Part shown: positions 1 through 6,886 of the stretch, piece after piece
How positions within the stretch are numbered: position 1 is the stretch's first letter
Layout: every line of letters begins with the position of its first letter
Source: Bacillota bacterium
Lineage (GTDB): Bacteria; Bacillota; Dethiobacteria; DTU022
DNA length: 9,109 nucleotides
NCBI GenBank assembly: GCA_012510625.1
Contig: JAAZHP010000251.1
Location: 1 to 9,109 of the forward strand
Reading direction: 5' to 3'
Translations under genes and position numbers: made by a program
Notes under the pieces: model-generated
Database searches by the model: none
What the model was told of the DNA's origin: nothing
The model's input: only the letters and a program-made list of their open reading frames with translations

Positions 1-163
1 AAGAGAAAACCGGTCCCGGTTTACTCCGGCAGTCAGATAGGCCGAAACATAAGTCAGAAATTTGCTTTTGCCTGGAGCAATTATAGCAATTTTCCGTCAT
101 AAACGCCAATTCAATGTGGAATCGGGCAGGATATCATTAAATTTTGTATCACCCCGGGTGGTT

Positions 164-1933
164 TTACTCCGTAAGCCGGAGATATTCCCGGGCATCGGCT
201 GCCGCCATGTCCACGGCCTGCTGCCAGAATGCAGGCCCGGTCAGGTCAACGCCCAGGTGCCTGGCGGCCAGATCTTCGACGCGCATGCGCCCCGTATCCC
301 GTAACAGGTTGATGTAGCGCTCTTCAAAACCGGTTCCGGTTTCCCTGGCCAGGGCGTAAATCCCGGTGCTGAACAGGTAACCAAAAGTATAGGGAAAGTT
401 GTAAAAAGGAACCCGGGTAAGATAAAAGTGAAGTTTAGAGCACCATAAATGAGCATGGTAATTGTCCAGGCTATTCCGGTAAGCCTTCTGCTGCGCCTCG
501 ATCATGAGCCGGTTCAACTCGTCAACCCCGACGGGGCCCCGGCGGCGCCGTTCGTAGAAAGCGGTTTCGAACAGGAAGCGGGCATGGATATCCATAAAAA
601 AGCTGACACTGCTTCTAACCTTGCCGTCCAGCAGGGCGATTTTTTCCTCCCGTGTCGCAGCCTTTTCAACGGCCGCATCGGCCACCGCCATCTCGGCAAA
701 GGTGGAGGCGGTTTCGGCCACGTTCATGGGATAGCGCTGGGCCAGAAAGGGCAGGTCGAATAGAACATGATGGTGATAGGCGTGGCCCATTTCATGGGCC
801 AGGGTGAGGATGTTGCGGGGGCTGCCGGCAAAGGTCATAAACACCCGGGATTCACGGCTCACGGGAAAGCCGCTGCAAAAAGCGCCGGCGCGCTTGCCGG
901 GGCGATCTTCCGCTTCAACCCAGCGCTTCTGAAAGGCGCCGTCGCAAAAATCGGCCATTTTGGGGATGACTGTGGCCAGGTTCTCCACCACAAAACGGCA
1001 GGCCTGGGCATAGGTATACTTCTGGTTCAGCTCGCCCAGGGGAGCGTCCAGGTCGAACCAGGACAGCTTTTCCAGGCCCAGCAGCTTCTTTTTGCGCTCC
1101 AGGTAGTTGACAAAAATATCCTTGTTCTTCTCCACGGCGTCCCACATTACCTGGAGCGTTTCTGCAGACATGCGGTTATTGGCCAGGGGCTCCTTAAGAA
1201 TATCGTCCCAGCCCCGGTGCCGGTAAAGGTTTAGCCTGAAACCGCTGAGATGATTGAGGACACTCGCGCATAGTTCGGCCTCCCGGCTCCAGGCCTGCTC
1301 CCACTTTTCAGCCATGGCCACCCTGGCAGCCGGATCGGGATCGGCAAAAATGTTGAACGCCTGGCCGACGGAGAGAGCCAGCTTTCTGCCCTCCCGCATC
1401 CAGGGAATGGTGATCCGGCCGGCGATCAGGTTATACTGATTGGACCAGCCGTGGTAGCCGTCCACGGCCAGGTCGTTGGCCAGTGTTTCCTGCTCTGCCG
1501 CCATCTTTTCGCAGGCATTAGTCCGGCGCTCATCGAGAGAGAAGGCCACCGGCGCAAGCTCCGGCGTCTCCAGCAACCGCCGCCAATCGGCATCGTTTAC
1601 CTCCAGCATCTTCTCATCCAGGACGGCCATCATCGAGTTGAGCGAGGCCTCCAGCTGCTGCAGGCGCCCGTTTAACAACCTGGCCCGGTCGTCATTGACA
1701 TCCTGGGCATTGAGGCAAAAGACAAAAGCGGCGGCCTGGCGTAGCCGGGCGGCAATATCCTGGACGGCATCAATCAGCTGCCGCCATTGCTCCGTGTTCC
1801 CCGGGCCAGTGGCAATCTTTTGCAAATCGCCGGTGTCTTTGGCCAACCGGTTCAGCCATGCCTCCAACTCCGCGGAGGCGCTCCCGCCGGGAAAAATCGA
1901 GTCGAGCTCCCACACCGGTGTAAGATCTTCCAT
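164..1933 (-). CDS. pepF: M3-family oligoendopeptidase (PepF-like), complete
   Basis: This is a 589-residue cytoplasmic zinc metallopeptidase of the thimet/oligoendopeptidase F family, expected to cleave short peptides during peptide turnover. The zinc motif is visible as LAHEMGHAYHHH around residues 378-389, with His380 and His384 as ligands and Glu381 as the catalytic base. A downstream NVAETASTF segment supplies Glu407, the probable third ligand. There is no signal peptide. The long helical N-terminal half and the length match the PepF family (about 560-610 residues). The ATG start is supported by a GAGG Shine-Dalgarno (1943-1946) nine bases away. No other gene shares its transcript in the window, and it points away from the transporter cassette. 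I see no convincing promoter or terminator for it. The family call is secure. The exact subfamily (PepF versus a related M3 clade) is inferred from the motif region and length. Confidence 0.95.
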   Translation of the reverse strand: MEDLTPVWELDSIFPGGSASAELEAWLNRLAKDTGDLQKIATGPGNTEQWRQLIDAVQDIAARLRQAAAFVFCLNAQDVNDDRARLLNGRLQQLEASLNSMMAVLDEKMLEVNDADWRRLLETPELAPVAFSLDERRTNACEKMAAEQETLANDLAVDGYHGWSNQYNLIAGRITIPWMREGRKLALSVGQAFNIFADPDPAARVAMAEKWEQAWSREAELCASVLNHLSGFRLNLYRHRGWDDILKEPLANNRMSAETLQVMWDAVEKNKDIFVNYLERKKKLLGLEKLSWFDLDAPLGELNQKYTYAQACRFVVENLATVIPKMADFCDGAFQKRWVEAEDRPGKRAGAFCSGFPVSRESRVFMTFAGSPRNILTLAHEMGHAYHHHVLFDLPFLAQRYPMNVAETASTFAEMAVADAAVEKAATREEKIALLDGKVRSSVSFFMDIHARFLFETAFYERRRRGPVGVDELNRLMIEAQQKAYRNSLDNYHAHLWCSKLHFYLTRVPFYNFPYTFGYLFSTGIYALARETGTGFEERYINLLRDTGRMRVEDLAARHLGVDLTGPAFWQQAVDMAAADAREYLRLTE

Positions 1934-2074
1934 TATTTATCGCCTCATTTCCGCTCATGGTCAAAATTGGGACGCCGGTTTCCCCTCGCGGGATCATTCG
2001 GCAAAAACGGGCCCATAACCTGCCGTATTTCCGTGAAAACATCCTTTAGTCCCGTGAATCAGGCTCCTGGCAGT
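1934..2074. other. Intergenic stretch, pepF 5' side
   Basis: This GC-rich stretch holds the pepF Shine-Dalgarno (1943-1946, minus strand) and must carry its promoter. No clear -35/-10 pair could be picked out by eye. Open frames crossing it are short, mostly antisense continuations of pepF, with no recognisable protein character. Confidence 0.5.
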
Positions 2075-2230
2075 CTGGAAATAGTCTCCGGGCAGCCGGA
2101 TCTGTTACGGGGGTATTAAAAAAAATCATACCTGCGGACGATTAAAAAATCCACCCTGTGGCCCTTTCTTACTACGGCTGCTTGCGCTATGTTGAAATCA
2201 CAGCGGCGAAGTGCGAATAAAAGGCTGCAA
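2075..2230 (+). repeat. Direct repeat, left copy (partner at 7615-7773)
   Basis: An imperfect ~157-bp sequence that recurs in the same orientation at 7615-7773, roughly four fifths identical by eye. The best block is GGGGGTATTAAAAAAA followed by TCATACCTG. Other shared blocks are AAAATCCA, GTGGCCC, GCGGCTG, ACAGCGGC and AGGCTGC. This copy has one extra A in the poly-A tract (8 versus 7). A short dyad GGTAT/ATACC frames the A tract in both copies. One reading frame stays open through most of both copies if the single-base indel is ignored. However, most substitutions change the amino acid, so the repeat is more likely non-coding or a decayed gene than a conserved protein. The copy lies just before the low-GC transporter cassette. 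Confidence 0.8.
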
Positions 2231-2430
2231 ATGGGACGGGAATAGGCACCTTTTACTGGATGGCGCTTAAAGGATTGCCGTTAAAGCTTGGCTTTGGGCT
2301 TTCCCAAAAGAAGCCGCTGACGCCGTTGCTTTCACTGCTGGACCATCTTATTTTTGGCGCAACCCTGGGGTATCTTACCGGGAAATTGGGGCACGGCAGC
2401 CTATTTCCGGGCAAGCCAGGGGGAAGGTGA
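2221..2430 (+). pseudogene. 3' remnant of a small integral membrane protein gene
   Basis: The frame from 2221 to a TGA at 2428-2430 is too protein-like to be random. It reads a hydrophobic, glycine-rich tail including LLSLLDHLIFGATLGYLTGK, typical of the last membrane helix of small multi-helix membrane proteins (for example the DUF1440/YqhR style, a resemblance only). The frame is closed upstream by TAA at 2218-2220, where repeat copy 1 ends. The first ATG (2260) would give only 56 residues, begins in mid-domain and has no good Shine-Dalgarno. I therefore read it as the C-terminal stump of a longer gene whose 5' part was lost or replaced at the repeat junction. A genuine 56-residue single-helix protein is possible but less likely. 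Confidence 0.5.
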
Positions 2431-2544
2431 CTTTGACTTATTAGAAACATGGCTGAGCGCCAAAGCGAAAACAGCAGGAAATAAACAAAAAATAGCGAAA
2501 AAATAAAAATAATAAATTATATAGTCATTAATAATCCAGAAAAA

Positions 2545-2592
2545 CCAGTTATTCTTAAATATTTAAATTTGACAAATATGGAAGATAACTGG
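2545..2592. promoter_or_regulatory. Extended imperfect palindrome, candidate operator or hairpin
   Basis: The outer arms CCAGTTATTCTT (2545-2556) and AAGATAACTGG (2582-2592) pair over 11 bases with one bulged T. An inner pair ATATTT/AAATAT continues the stem after a 2x2 mismatch, leaving a 9-base loop, AAATTTGAC. The left arm is preceded by AAAAA and the right arm followed by TAATTTTT, so it would also look like a weak bidirectional terminator if transcribed. Its loop carries most of the TTGACA of the putative promoter, and its right arm fills the spacer. The position suits a repressor operator for the cassette. Acting as the terminator of the decayed gene ending at 2430 is the alternative. 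Confidence 0.55.
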
Positions 2593-2598
2593 TAATTT
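2569..2598 (+). promoter_or_regulatory. Putative sigma-A promoter of the secreted-protein/transporter operon
   Basis: A perfect -35 TTGACA (2569-2574) is followed by an 18-base spacer and TAATTT (2593-2598). The latter is a weak -10, but TGG directly before it fits an extended -10 element. Transcription would begin near 2605, about 20-25 bases before the first start codon. The promoter lies inside the dyad 2545-2592, so a DNA-binding regulator at the dyad would block it. Predicted by eye only. Confidence 0.45.
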
Positions 2599-2627
2599 TT
2601 AAGCAGAATTATGTATAGGATGCGAGC

Positions 2628-3068
2628 GTGATGTTTAGAAGAAAGAAACTTTTTCTAATTACAGCAATAGGGCTGCTGTTGTTTACCATTTCCATCCCTT
2701 TTGCTTCGGCACAATCGAATCCCAACAAATACTACAATGTTAATCTTGAATGGTACTCGGATAACTGGGTGAACATTGCACCAGCGCCAAATACATCAGC
2801 TTTAGCAAGACCGTCGTACGAAAGGGCCTCCAAATTTGTATGGGTTTGCACTATAGGTGGAGGCACGAACTTAAGCAAAGTTGAAGCTTGTGTTCAATGG
2901 TATGGCACTAGCGGCAAATATAAAATTGATTTTCGTGAGAGTGCATCTCAGGCAGAGGCTGTAGTTTATGGGTATTCAGGTTTCTCAACTGTAAGTACAG
3001 CCCATTACGGCACAGCTAGAGCAAAAAGCGGTGAAATCAGGCAGCAAAGATGGTTTGGGGTACAGTGA
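2628..3068 (+). CDS. Small secreted protein of unknown family, first gene of the cassette
   Basis: The product has 146 residues from GTG 2628, or 145 from ATG 2631. AGGATG at 2617-2622 fits either as a weak ribosome binding site. The N-terminus is a textbook Sec signal peptide: a basic FRRKK, a hydrophobic run at residues 8-25, and a predicted signal peptidase I site after the ASA at 26-28. The mature ~118-residue part is rich in Tyr, Trp, Ser and Gly, with alternating polar/hydrophobic stretches suggesting beta structure. It has two cysteines (Cys74, Cys88) 14 residues apart that could form a disulfide. No membrane anchor, sortase motif or double-glycine leader is present, so it should be released. 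I do not recognise the family. Gene order (secreted polypeptide followed by a MacB-type exporter) resembles lactococcin-972-type loci, but I see no convincing similarity to lactococcin 972 itself. Possible roles are a bacteriocin-like effector or an extracellular partner of the transporter. Confidence 0.8.
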   Translation: MMFRRKKLFLITAIGLLLFTISIPFASAQSNPNKYYNVNLEWYSDNWVNIAPAPNTSALARPSYERASKFVWVCTIGGGTNLSKVEACVQWYGTSGKYKIDFRESASQAEAVVYGYSGFSTVSTAHYGTARAKSGEIRQQRWFGVQ

Positions 3069-3092
3069 GTTCAGATGATGCTCTGCTTGGAT

Positions 3093-3119
3093 CAGATGCC
3101 CAAATAATATGGGCATCTG
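3093..3119 (+). terminator. Perfect 9-bp hairpin between secreted protein and transporter genes
   Basis: CAGATGCCC (3093-3101) and GGGCATCTG (3111-3119) are exact reverse complements around a 9-base AT loop, 25 bases after the stop of the secreted-protein gene. The following bases (CTCCATACTTTC) are not a proper U-run, so strong intrinsic termination is doubtful. It may be a partial terminator or an mRNA-stabilising 3' hairpin, giving high expression of the secreted protein and lower expression of the transporter. No separate promoter for the permease genes is obvious in the remaining gap. Confidence 0.6.
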
Positions 3120-3151
3120 CTCCATACTTTCAAAGATAGGACACTTAAACC

Positions 3152-4222
3152 ATGATATATCTAGTCATCAACAATGTTAAGCAATTCATTGTCCAACAAC
3201 GCCTTATCTTTGTGCTGTTCATGGTAAGCCAGCTGGTTTCGACCCTCTCCATCATCTTTATATACGGCATAGTAGTTTCCCAGCAGAAAGATGAGATTTT
3301 CTATAACGAGCGTATTCGCACATTTACCGTTGAGCCGTTGTTCGGGTTTGATCGCTCTCAGGAGCAACGGCTGATGGAAGTTTTGGAAGAGAAAAAGGGT
3401 TTAATTCGCAGCATAACCGTGCATATTCAATGGGAAAATGATGAGATTGTGCGGGCCCATTTAATTTATCCGGAAAAAAGTTTTTTGCCCGTCTATTACG
3501 GCAGATATTTTTCCGAGGAAGATTTTTTGCGGGGCGCGAGGCAGATTGTTCTCTGTGAGAGGCTTACCCAAGGTCAAAAAAAAGTCGGGGAGATATTTAA
3601 TTTAAACAACCGGGAGTATGAAATCATCGGCCTCTTTCTGAACAGCGGTTACCACGAAATACCCTACAGATCTATCGGGGACCATGACCGCATTTCTACT
3701 ATAACGGTGACGCTTGAAGAAGCCCCCAACAGAAGAGCAGTTGAGCAATGGCTGGCCTATCTTTGCGAAAAATTTTCCGGGGCGGCCGTCACTGCGCCGG
3801 AAATCCCCGACCTTCGGTACACCGCACAGAACTTTTATCGTATTGTTTCTTCAATTATAGTCGGCCTGCTGGCCGTTTTAAATTACTCCTATCTTTACAG
3901 TTATATTTTGTTCAAGCGCCGGGGGCAATACGCAGCCCTGCGGATGTGCGGCTGCAGCATTTTCCAAGGCGCCGTGATTTACCTTTCGGAAGTGCTGCTG
4001 CTGTCCATCAGCCAGTTTGCCCTGAGCAGTATTGTCTTCCATAAAATTATCTCTGCGGTGTTTCCCAAGATCCTTGAGCATCTTAAATATTTATTGGTAT
4101 GGGACGACTACCTGCTGCTGTTTGCCCTTTATCTTACTACTGTCTTGCTGATATTTATGCCGGTAATTTACGGTTTTAGCCGGCGTAAACCGGTGGAACT
4201 GTGGAGAGAGGATTTTACATGA
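3152..4222 (+). CDS. FtsX/MacB-type ABC transporter permease, first of three
   Basis: A 356-residue membrane protein with the four-helix FtsX/MacB plan. There is one N-terminal helix (about residues 19-42), an extracytoplasmic domain of about 185 residues, then three helices (about 231-253, 271-299 and 319-341). The cytoplasmic loop after helix 2, RRGQYAALRMCGCS (256-269), matches the charged-then-GAS-like coupling segment of FtsX permeases that contacts the ATPase. The C-terminus KPVELWRED is also typical of the fold. The first helix (VSQLVSTLSI) resembles that of the next gene product, suggesting paralogues forming a heterodimer. ATG 3152 has only a weak AGG site upstream (3138-3140). The stop overlaps the next start (ATGA), implying translational coupling. 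The exporter role is inferred; no substrate can be deduced. Confidence 0.85.
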   Translation: MIYLVINNVKQFIVQQRLIFVLFMVSQLVSTLSIIFIYGIVVSQQKDEIFYNERIRTFTVEPLFGFDRSQEQRLMEVLEEKKGLIRSITVHIQWENDEIVRAHLIYPEKSFLPVYYGRYFSEEDFLRGARQIVLCERLTQGQKKVGEIFNLNNREYEIIGLFLNSGYHEIPYRSIGDHDRISTITVTLEEAPNRRAVEQWLAYLCEKFSGAAVTAPEIPDLRYTAQNFYRIVSSIIVGLLAVLNYSYLYSYILFKRRGQYAALRMCGCSIFQGAVIYLSEVLLLSISQFALSSIVFHKIISAVFPKILEHLKYLLVWDDYLLLFALYLTTVLLIFMPVIYGFSRRKPVELWREDFT

Positions 4223-5436
4223 AATTCCTTGACCTTGGCTTCAGGATATTTTGCCGGAATACCGTCTTAAACCTGATTCTTGTATGCCAGCTGGCCGCTT
4301 CGCTGGTTTTGGTTAACATAACCCTGGGCCAGCTAAACGGACAGCGCCTTACTCTGACCTTTTTTGAATCTATTGCCGGTGAAAAAGGGGCTTACTTCAT
4401 GCCTTCCATAGAGGATTATCTGTCTTTACAGGTTGACGCCCTTGACACTCCCGAAAGATACTCGATTCTGGAAGAGCTGAGCGGTGTAAAAGCGGTATCC
4501 GCCTGCTACCAGTTTACTTTTTACCGGGAGGGGGAAATTTTTGAAGCTTTTGCTTACGACAGTTACATGTCAGAAAAAATCAGGTTGCCTCTGCTTAAAG
4601 GAGTATGGTTTACGGAATTTCCGGCTGAAGAGGGCGTCGTACCCGTCGTGGTTGGCAGTGAGGATCACGGATTTATATACGGACAGACAATTCCGGTAAA
4701 TATACGTGATGCGGATACGCAGGCCGCCCTTAATTTAAAAGTAGTTGGTGTTTTACGACAGCCCCTATATGCATTGGGGTATTCCCGCGGCGGCACGACG
4801 ATAACGGGCAACGATATTTTTGAAAGATATGATGAAAATTACAGGGGAGGGCCTTTGATCATCTTTTCCAGGGAGGCGCTGGCTGAATACAGGGATTGTT
4901 ATTTCTCAAAGCATGTCAACAGGTTGGTCTTTTTCGACGAAAATATCGGCTCAGAAGAATACCGGCGGAATCTGGAGTTGATGTCCACCCGGGGATTTGT
5001 GCAGACGATAGATGAGATGTACGCTCTGGGCCGCAAAGAAATTGGCGACAACATAAAGAGTATGCTCCCCTTTATTATCTGCACCTTTTCTATTGCCGCC
5101 GTCGGTTTAGCCAGCCTGACCATATTAAACGCCATCAGGCAGCGAAAAATATTTGCCATTTATTATCTATGCGGCAGCAAGTGGAAGGACTGCTTTAAAA
5201 TTTTGGCGGGCTACTTACTGACGGTGATAATATTGTCACTGTCTCTGCTGGCTTTTGTTTACGGCATGGCGCTCCTAGCCGGTAACTTTTACAGAAGGGG
5301 GCTCTTTATTTACATATCTTTTAACAATCTGCTGGCCACCTTGGGCCTTTGCCTGGTTGTAATAATTTTATCGTTGGTAATTCCCTATTTAATTTTGAAA
5401 AATACGTACCCTGCCGAGATTCTTAGGGAGAACTAA
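4219..5436 (+). CDS. FtsX/MacB-type ABC transporter permease, second of three
   Basis: I chose ATG 4219 (405 residues) because GAGAGAGG (4204-4211) sits seven bases upstream and the ATG overlaps the previous stop as ATGA. A GTG at 4201 would add six residues. Helices are at about residues 15-37, 282-305, 327-352 and 369-393, with an extracytoplasmic domain of some 245 residues between the first two. The cytoplasmic loop RQRKIFAIYYLCGSK (307-321) and the ending YPAEILREN are characteristic FtsX-family features. Its N-terminal helix (VCQLAASLVL) parallels that of the first permease, so the two probably arose by duplication and pair in the membrane. The large outer domain is the likely substrate- or partner-contacting part, as in MacB and LolC/E, although I cannot see specific binding residues. 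Confidence 0.85.
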   Translation: MKFLDLGFRIFCRNTVLNLILVCQLAASLVLVNITLGQLNGQRLTLTFFESIAGEKGAYFMPSIEDYLSLQVDALDTPERYSILEELSGVKAVSACYQFTFYREGEIFEAFAYDSYMSEKIRLPLLKGVWFTEFPAEEGVVPVVVGSEDHGFIYGQTIPVNIRDADTQAALNLKVVGVLRQPLYALGYSRGGTTITGNDIFERYDENYRGGPLIIFSREALAEYRDCYFSKHVNRLVFFDENIGSEEYRRNLELMSTRGFVQTIDEMYALGRKEIGDNIKSMLPFIICTFSIAAVGLASLTILNAIRQRKIFAIYYLCGSKWKDCFKILAGYLLTVIILSLSLLAFVYGMALLAGNFYRRGLFIYISFNNLLATLGLCLVVIILSLVIPYLILKNTYPAEILREN

Positions 5437-5515
5437 AGCGATCCTGCCGGTGGATGCAGTCCCGGATTTGCATTTTTCCGCCATGAAGGCTAGAAAGTCA
5501 GATGACGCTTCGATG

Positions 5516-5523
5516 AGGAGGTG
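5516..5523 (+). promoter_or_regulatory. Strong Shine-Dalgarno deciding the start of the third permease
   Basis: AGGAGGTG (5516-5523) is a near-perfect anti-SD match with a seven-base spacing to ATG 5531. Upstream in-frame starts (GTG 5450, ATG 5484, ATG 5513) lack such a site. This is the reason for placing the start at 5531. Confidence 0.7.
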
Positions 5524-5530
5524 GAGGTTT

Positions 5531-6886
5531 ATGGCAGGCTTAAGGACGGTTATAAAGACCGTGATTAAGGTGGCCATCCTGTTGATGGTTATCTCTTTTG
5601 GGGCATCGATACTCTTCAACCTGTGGAACGAAGTTTTTATTACATCGCTGGACAGGTTGCTCTACTTGTCGCGAAGTTACGAACCCGTGCAATCCATCTG
5701 GGAGATTTCCGGAAAGACCATTGTCCTAGAGCCTTACGAAAACATGTATTATGATGAGGCTTCCTTTGCCGAGTATCTGCGACGCCTGGAAGAAGACTTG
5801 GGCTTACTGGAAGAATTTGTTGGGATTTCAGGCATTTATAAGGCTCCTGCGGGCATTCGGATGTACTATAAAGAAAACGGTGTTGTAGAATTTGAGCGGA
5901 GATTGTTCGGGGGGCAATACTCTCTCGTGCCGGTCCAGTGGGGCGACCATGACATAGCGGCCGGGATAGTTACGGTAGATAAAACTTTGATAAAACTGGG
6001 TGTGATACCCGGGCTGGATGGGGAAATTTTCGGAAGGGCATACAAACTAACTGAAGAAATACCGGTACTGGTGGGCGGCAAAAACGCCCAAAGCGCCAGA
6101 GTAGGCGCGTTGTATCAAGCGGTGCTCTGCAGCCGCCTCCTGAAAAGCGCCGCCGAAGAACCCGTGGCGCCGGAAGATATCGTCAATGTGAGGATTGCCG
6201 GGATTGTGGATTTGCCCATTGCCGTTGCGGAAATGGTCAATGCAACTAATGATATCGCCATTATGCCTCCGGTTGTCAACGAGGACGGGACCGGTTATGT
6301 GGAATCTCTTCCCTCAAGATTGAAAATTATATTCAACACCTCCGCCTACGATGACACGGGGATTGCCATTAAGGGGGCGGCGGAGATTCTGGAGGCATAT
6401 GGGAGGACAAGCCCGGACAACGATGGCCACTACTATGCCTTGCCTTTATTTTACGAACGTTTAAAAGACAGGGATTATCTGGCTGTTTTTCTAGCCACCT
6501 TGATTATGGGTCTCTTGCTCGTGGTTTTAACAACATTACTGGTTAATAAACTATTGCGCAAATATCTGGATAAGCCCTTTTACAGAATCATCGCTTCGGC
6601 AATATTTCCCCCTCTGTGTTTTTTAATGGCAAGGTATTTGGACTTTAGACGATTTTTTCATTTGGACAATCCAATAGACGTAGCACTTAACAGGCTGGCG
6701 GGCTATTTTCAACTGCAGACATCCCCAGGCCCTGTACCTACCTGGGGGATTATTTCTGAAGATATGTTTTTTAACAAGAAAGCGCTCTTAATACCTTTGC
6801 TCTTGCTGGCTTTATTCTTAATAATCGCGAGCATTTTTCCGGTCAAACCGATCTCTATTACAAAAAAGGAGAAGGGCCATGATTAA
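5531..6886 (+). CDS. Divergent third permease-like membrane protein
   Basis: From ATG 5531 the protein has 451 residues; starting at GTG 5450 it would have 478. The layout repeats that of the other two permeases. There is one N-terminal helix (about 11-31), a large extracytoplasmic domain (about 40-312) and three C-terminal helices (about 316-338, 351-370 and 418-437). The outer domain contains a motif-poor but ordered-looking sequence with acidic helical segments such as EYLRRLEEDLGLLEEF. Unlike its partners it lacks the FtsX coupling loop: the helix 2-3 segment is only NKLLRKYLDKPFYR. It also has a ~47-residue loop between helices 3 and 4. It may therefore be an accessory subunit, or an alternative half-transporter. 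A 94-base gap separates it from the second permease, and its stop overlaps the ATPase start by 8 bp. The family cannot be named with certainty. Confidence 0.75.
   Translation: MAGLRTVIKTVIKVAILLMVISFGASILFNLWNEVFITSLDRLLYLSRSYEPVQSIWEISGKTIVLEPYENMYYDEASFAEYLRRLEEDLGLLEEFVGISGIYKAPAGIRMYYKENGVVEFERRLFGGQYSLVPVQWGDHDIAAGIVTVDKTLIKLGVIPGLDGEIFGRAYKLTEEIPVLVGGKNAQSARVGALYQAVLCSRLLKSAAEEPVAPEDIVNVRIAGIVDLPIAVAEMVNATNDIAIMPPVVNEDGTGYVESLPSRLKIIFNTSAYDDTGIAIKGAAEILEAYGRTSPDNDGHYYALPLFYERLKDRDYLAVFLATLIMGLLLVVLTTLLVNKLLRKYLDKPFYRIIASAIFPPLCFLMARYLDFRRFFHLDNPIDVALNRLAGYFQLQTSPGPVPTWGIISEDMFFNKKALLIPLLLLALFLIIASIFPVKPISITKKEKGHD

Larger units (their letters stand above)
2431..2627 (+). other. Very AT-rich leader region of the transporter cassette
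   Basis: No gene is visible here. G+C falls to about 25% (hand count for 2461-2627), against clearly GC-rich sequence on the left. The stretch contains the extended dyad at 2545-2592 and the putative promoter at 2569-2598. The abrupt composition change marks the left edge of the cassette. Confidence 0.7.

Noticed and set aside
147..163. CACCC/GGGTG dyad just downstream of pepF as its terminator.
   Set aside because: The possible loop is one to three bases and no T-run follows on the minus strand, so it is not a credible intrinsic terminator.
5..345. Near-identical 18-mers (AAAACCGGTCCCGGTTT at about 7 and AAAACCGGTTCCGGTTT at about 328) as a repeat pair.
   Set aside because: The second copy encodes the ETGTGF segment of pepF. 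Both are self-complementary GC-rich words and are probably coincidental.
449..1675. Several plus-strand ORFs of 60-155 codons opposite pepF.
   Set aside because: They are antisense shadows of a well-supported peptidase gene, with no start signals or recognisable domains.
2628..3068. Calling the secreted protein a lactococcin 972 family bacteriocin.
   Set aside because: Gene order is suggestive, but I see no convincing match to the mature lactococcin 972 sequence pattern, and the mature protein here is longer and has cysteines.
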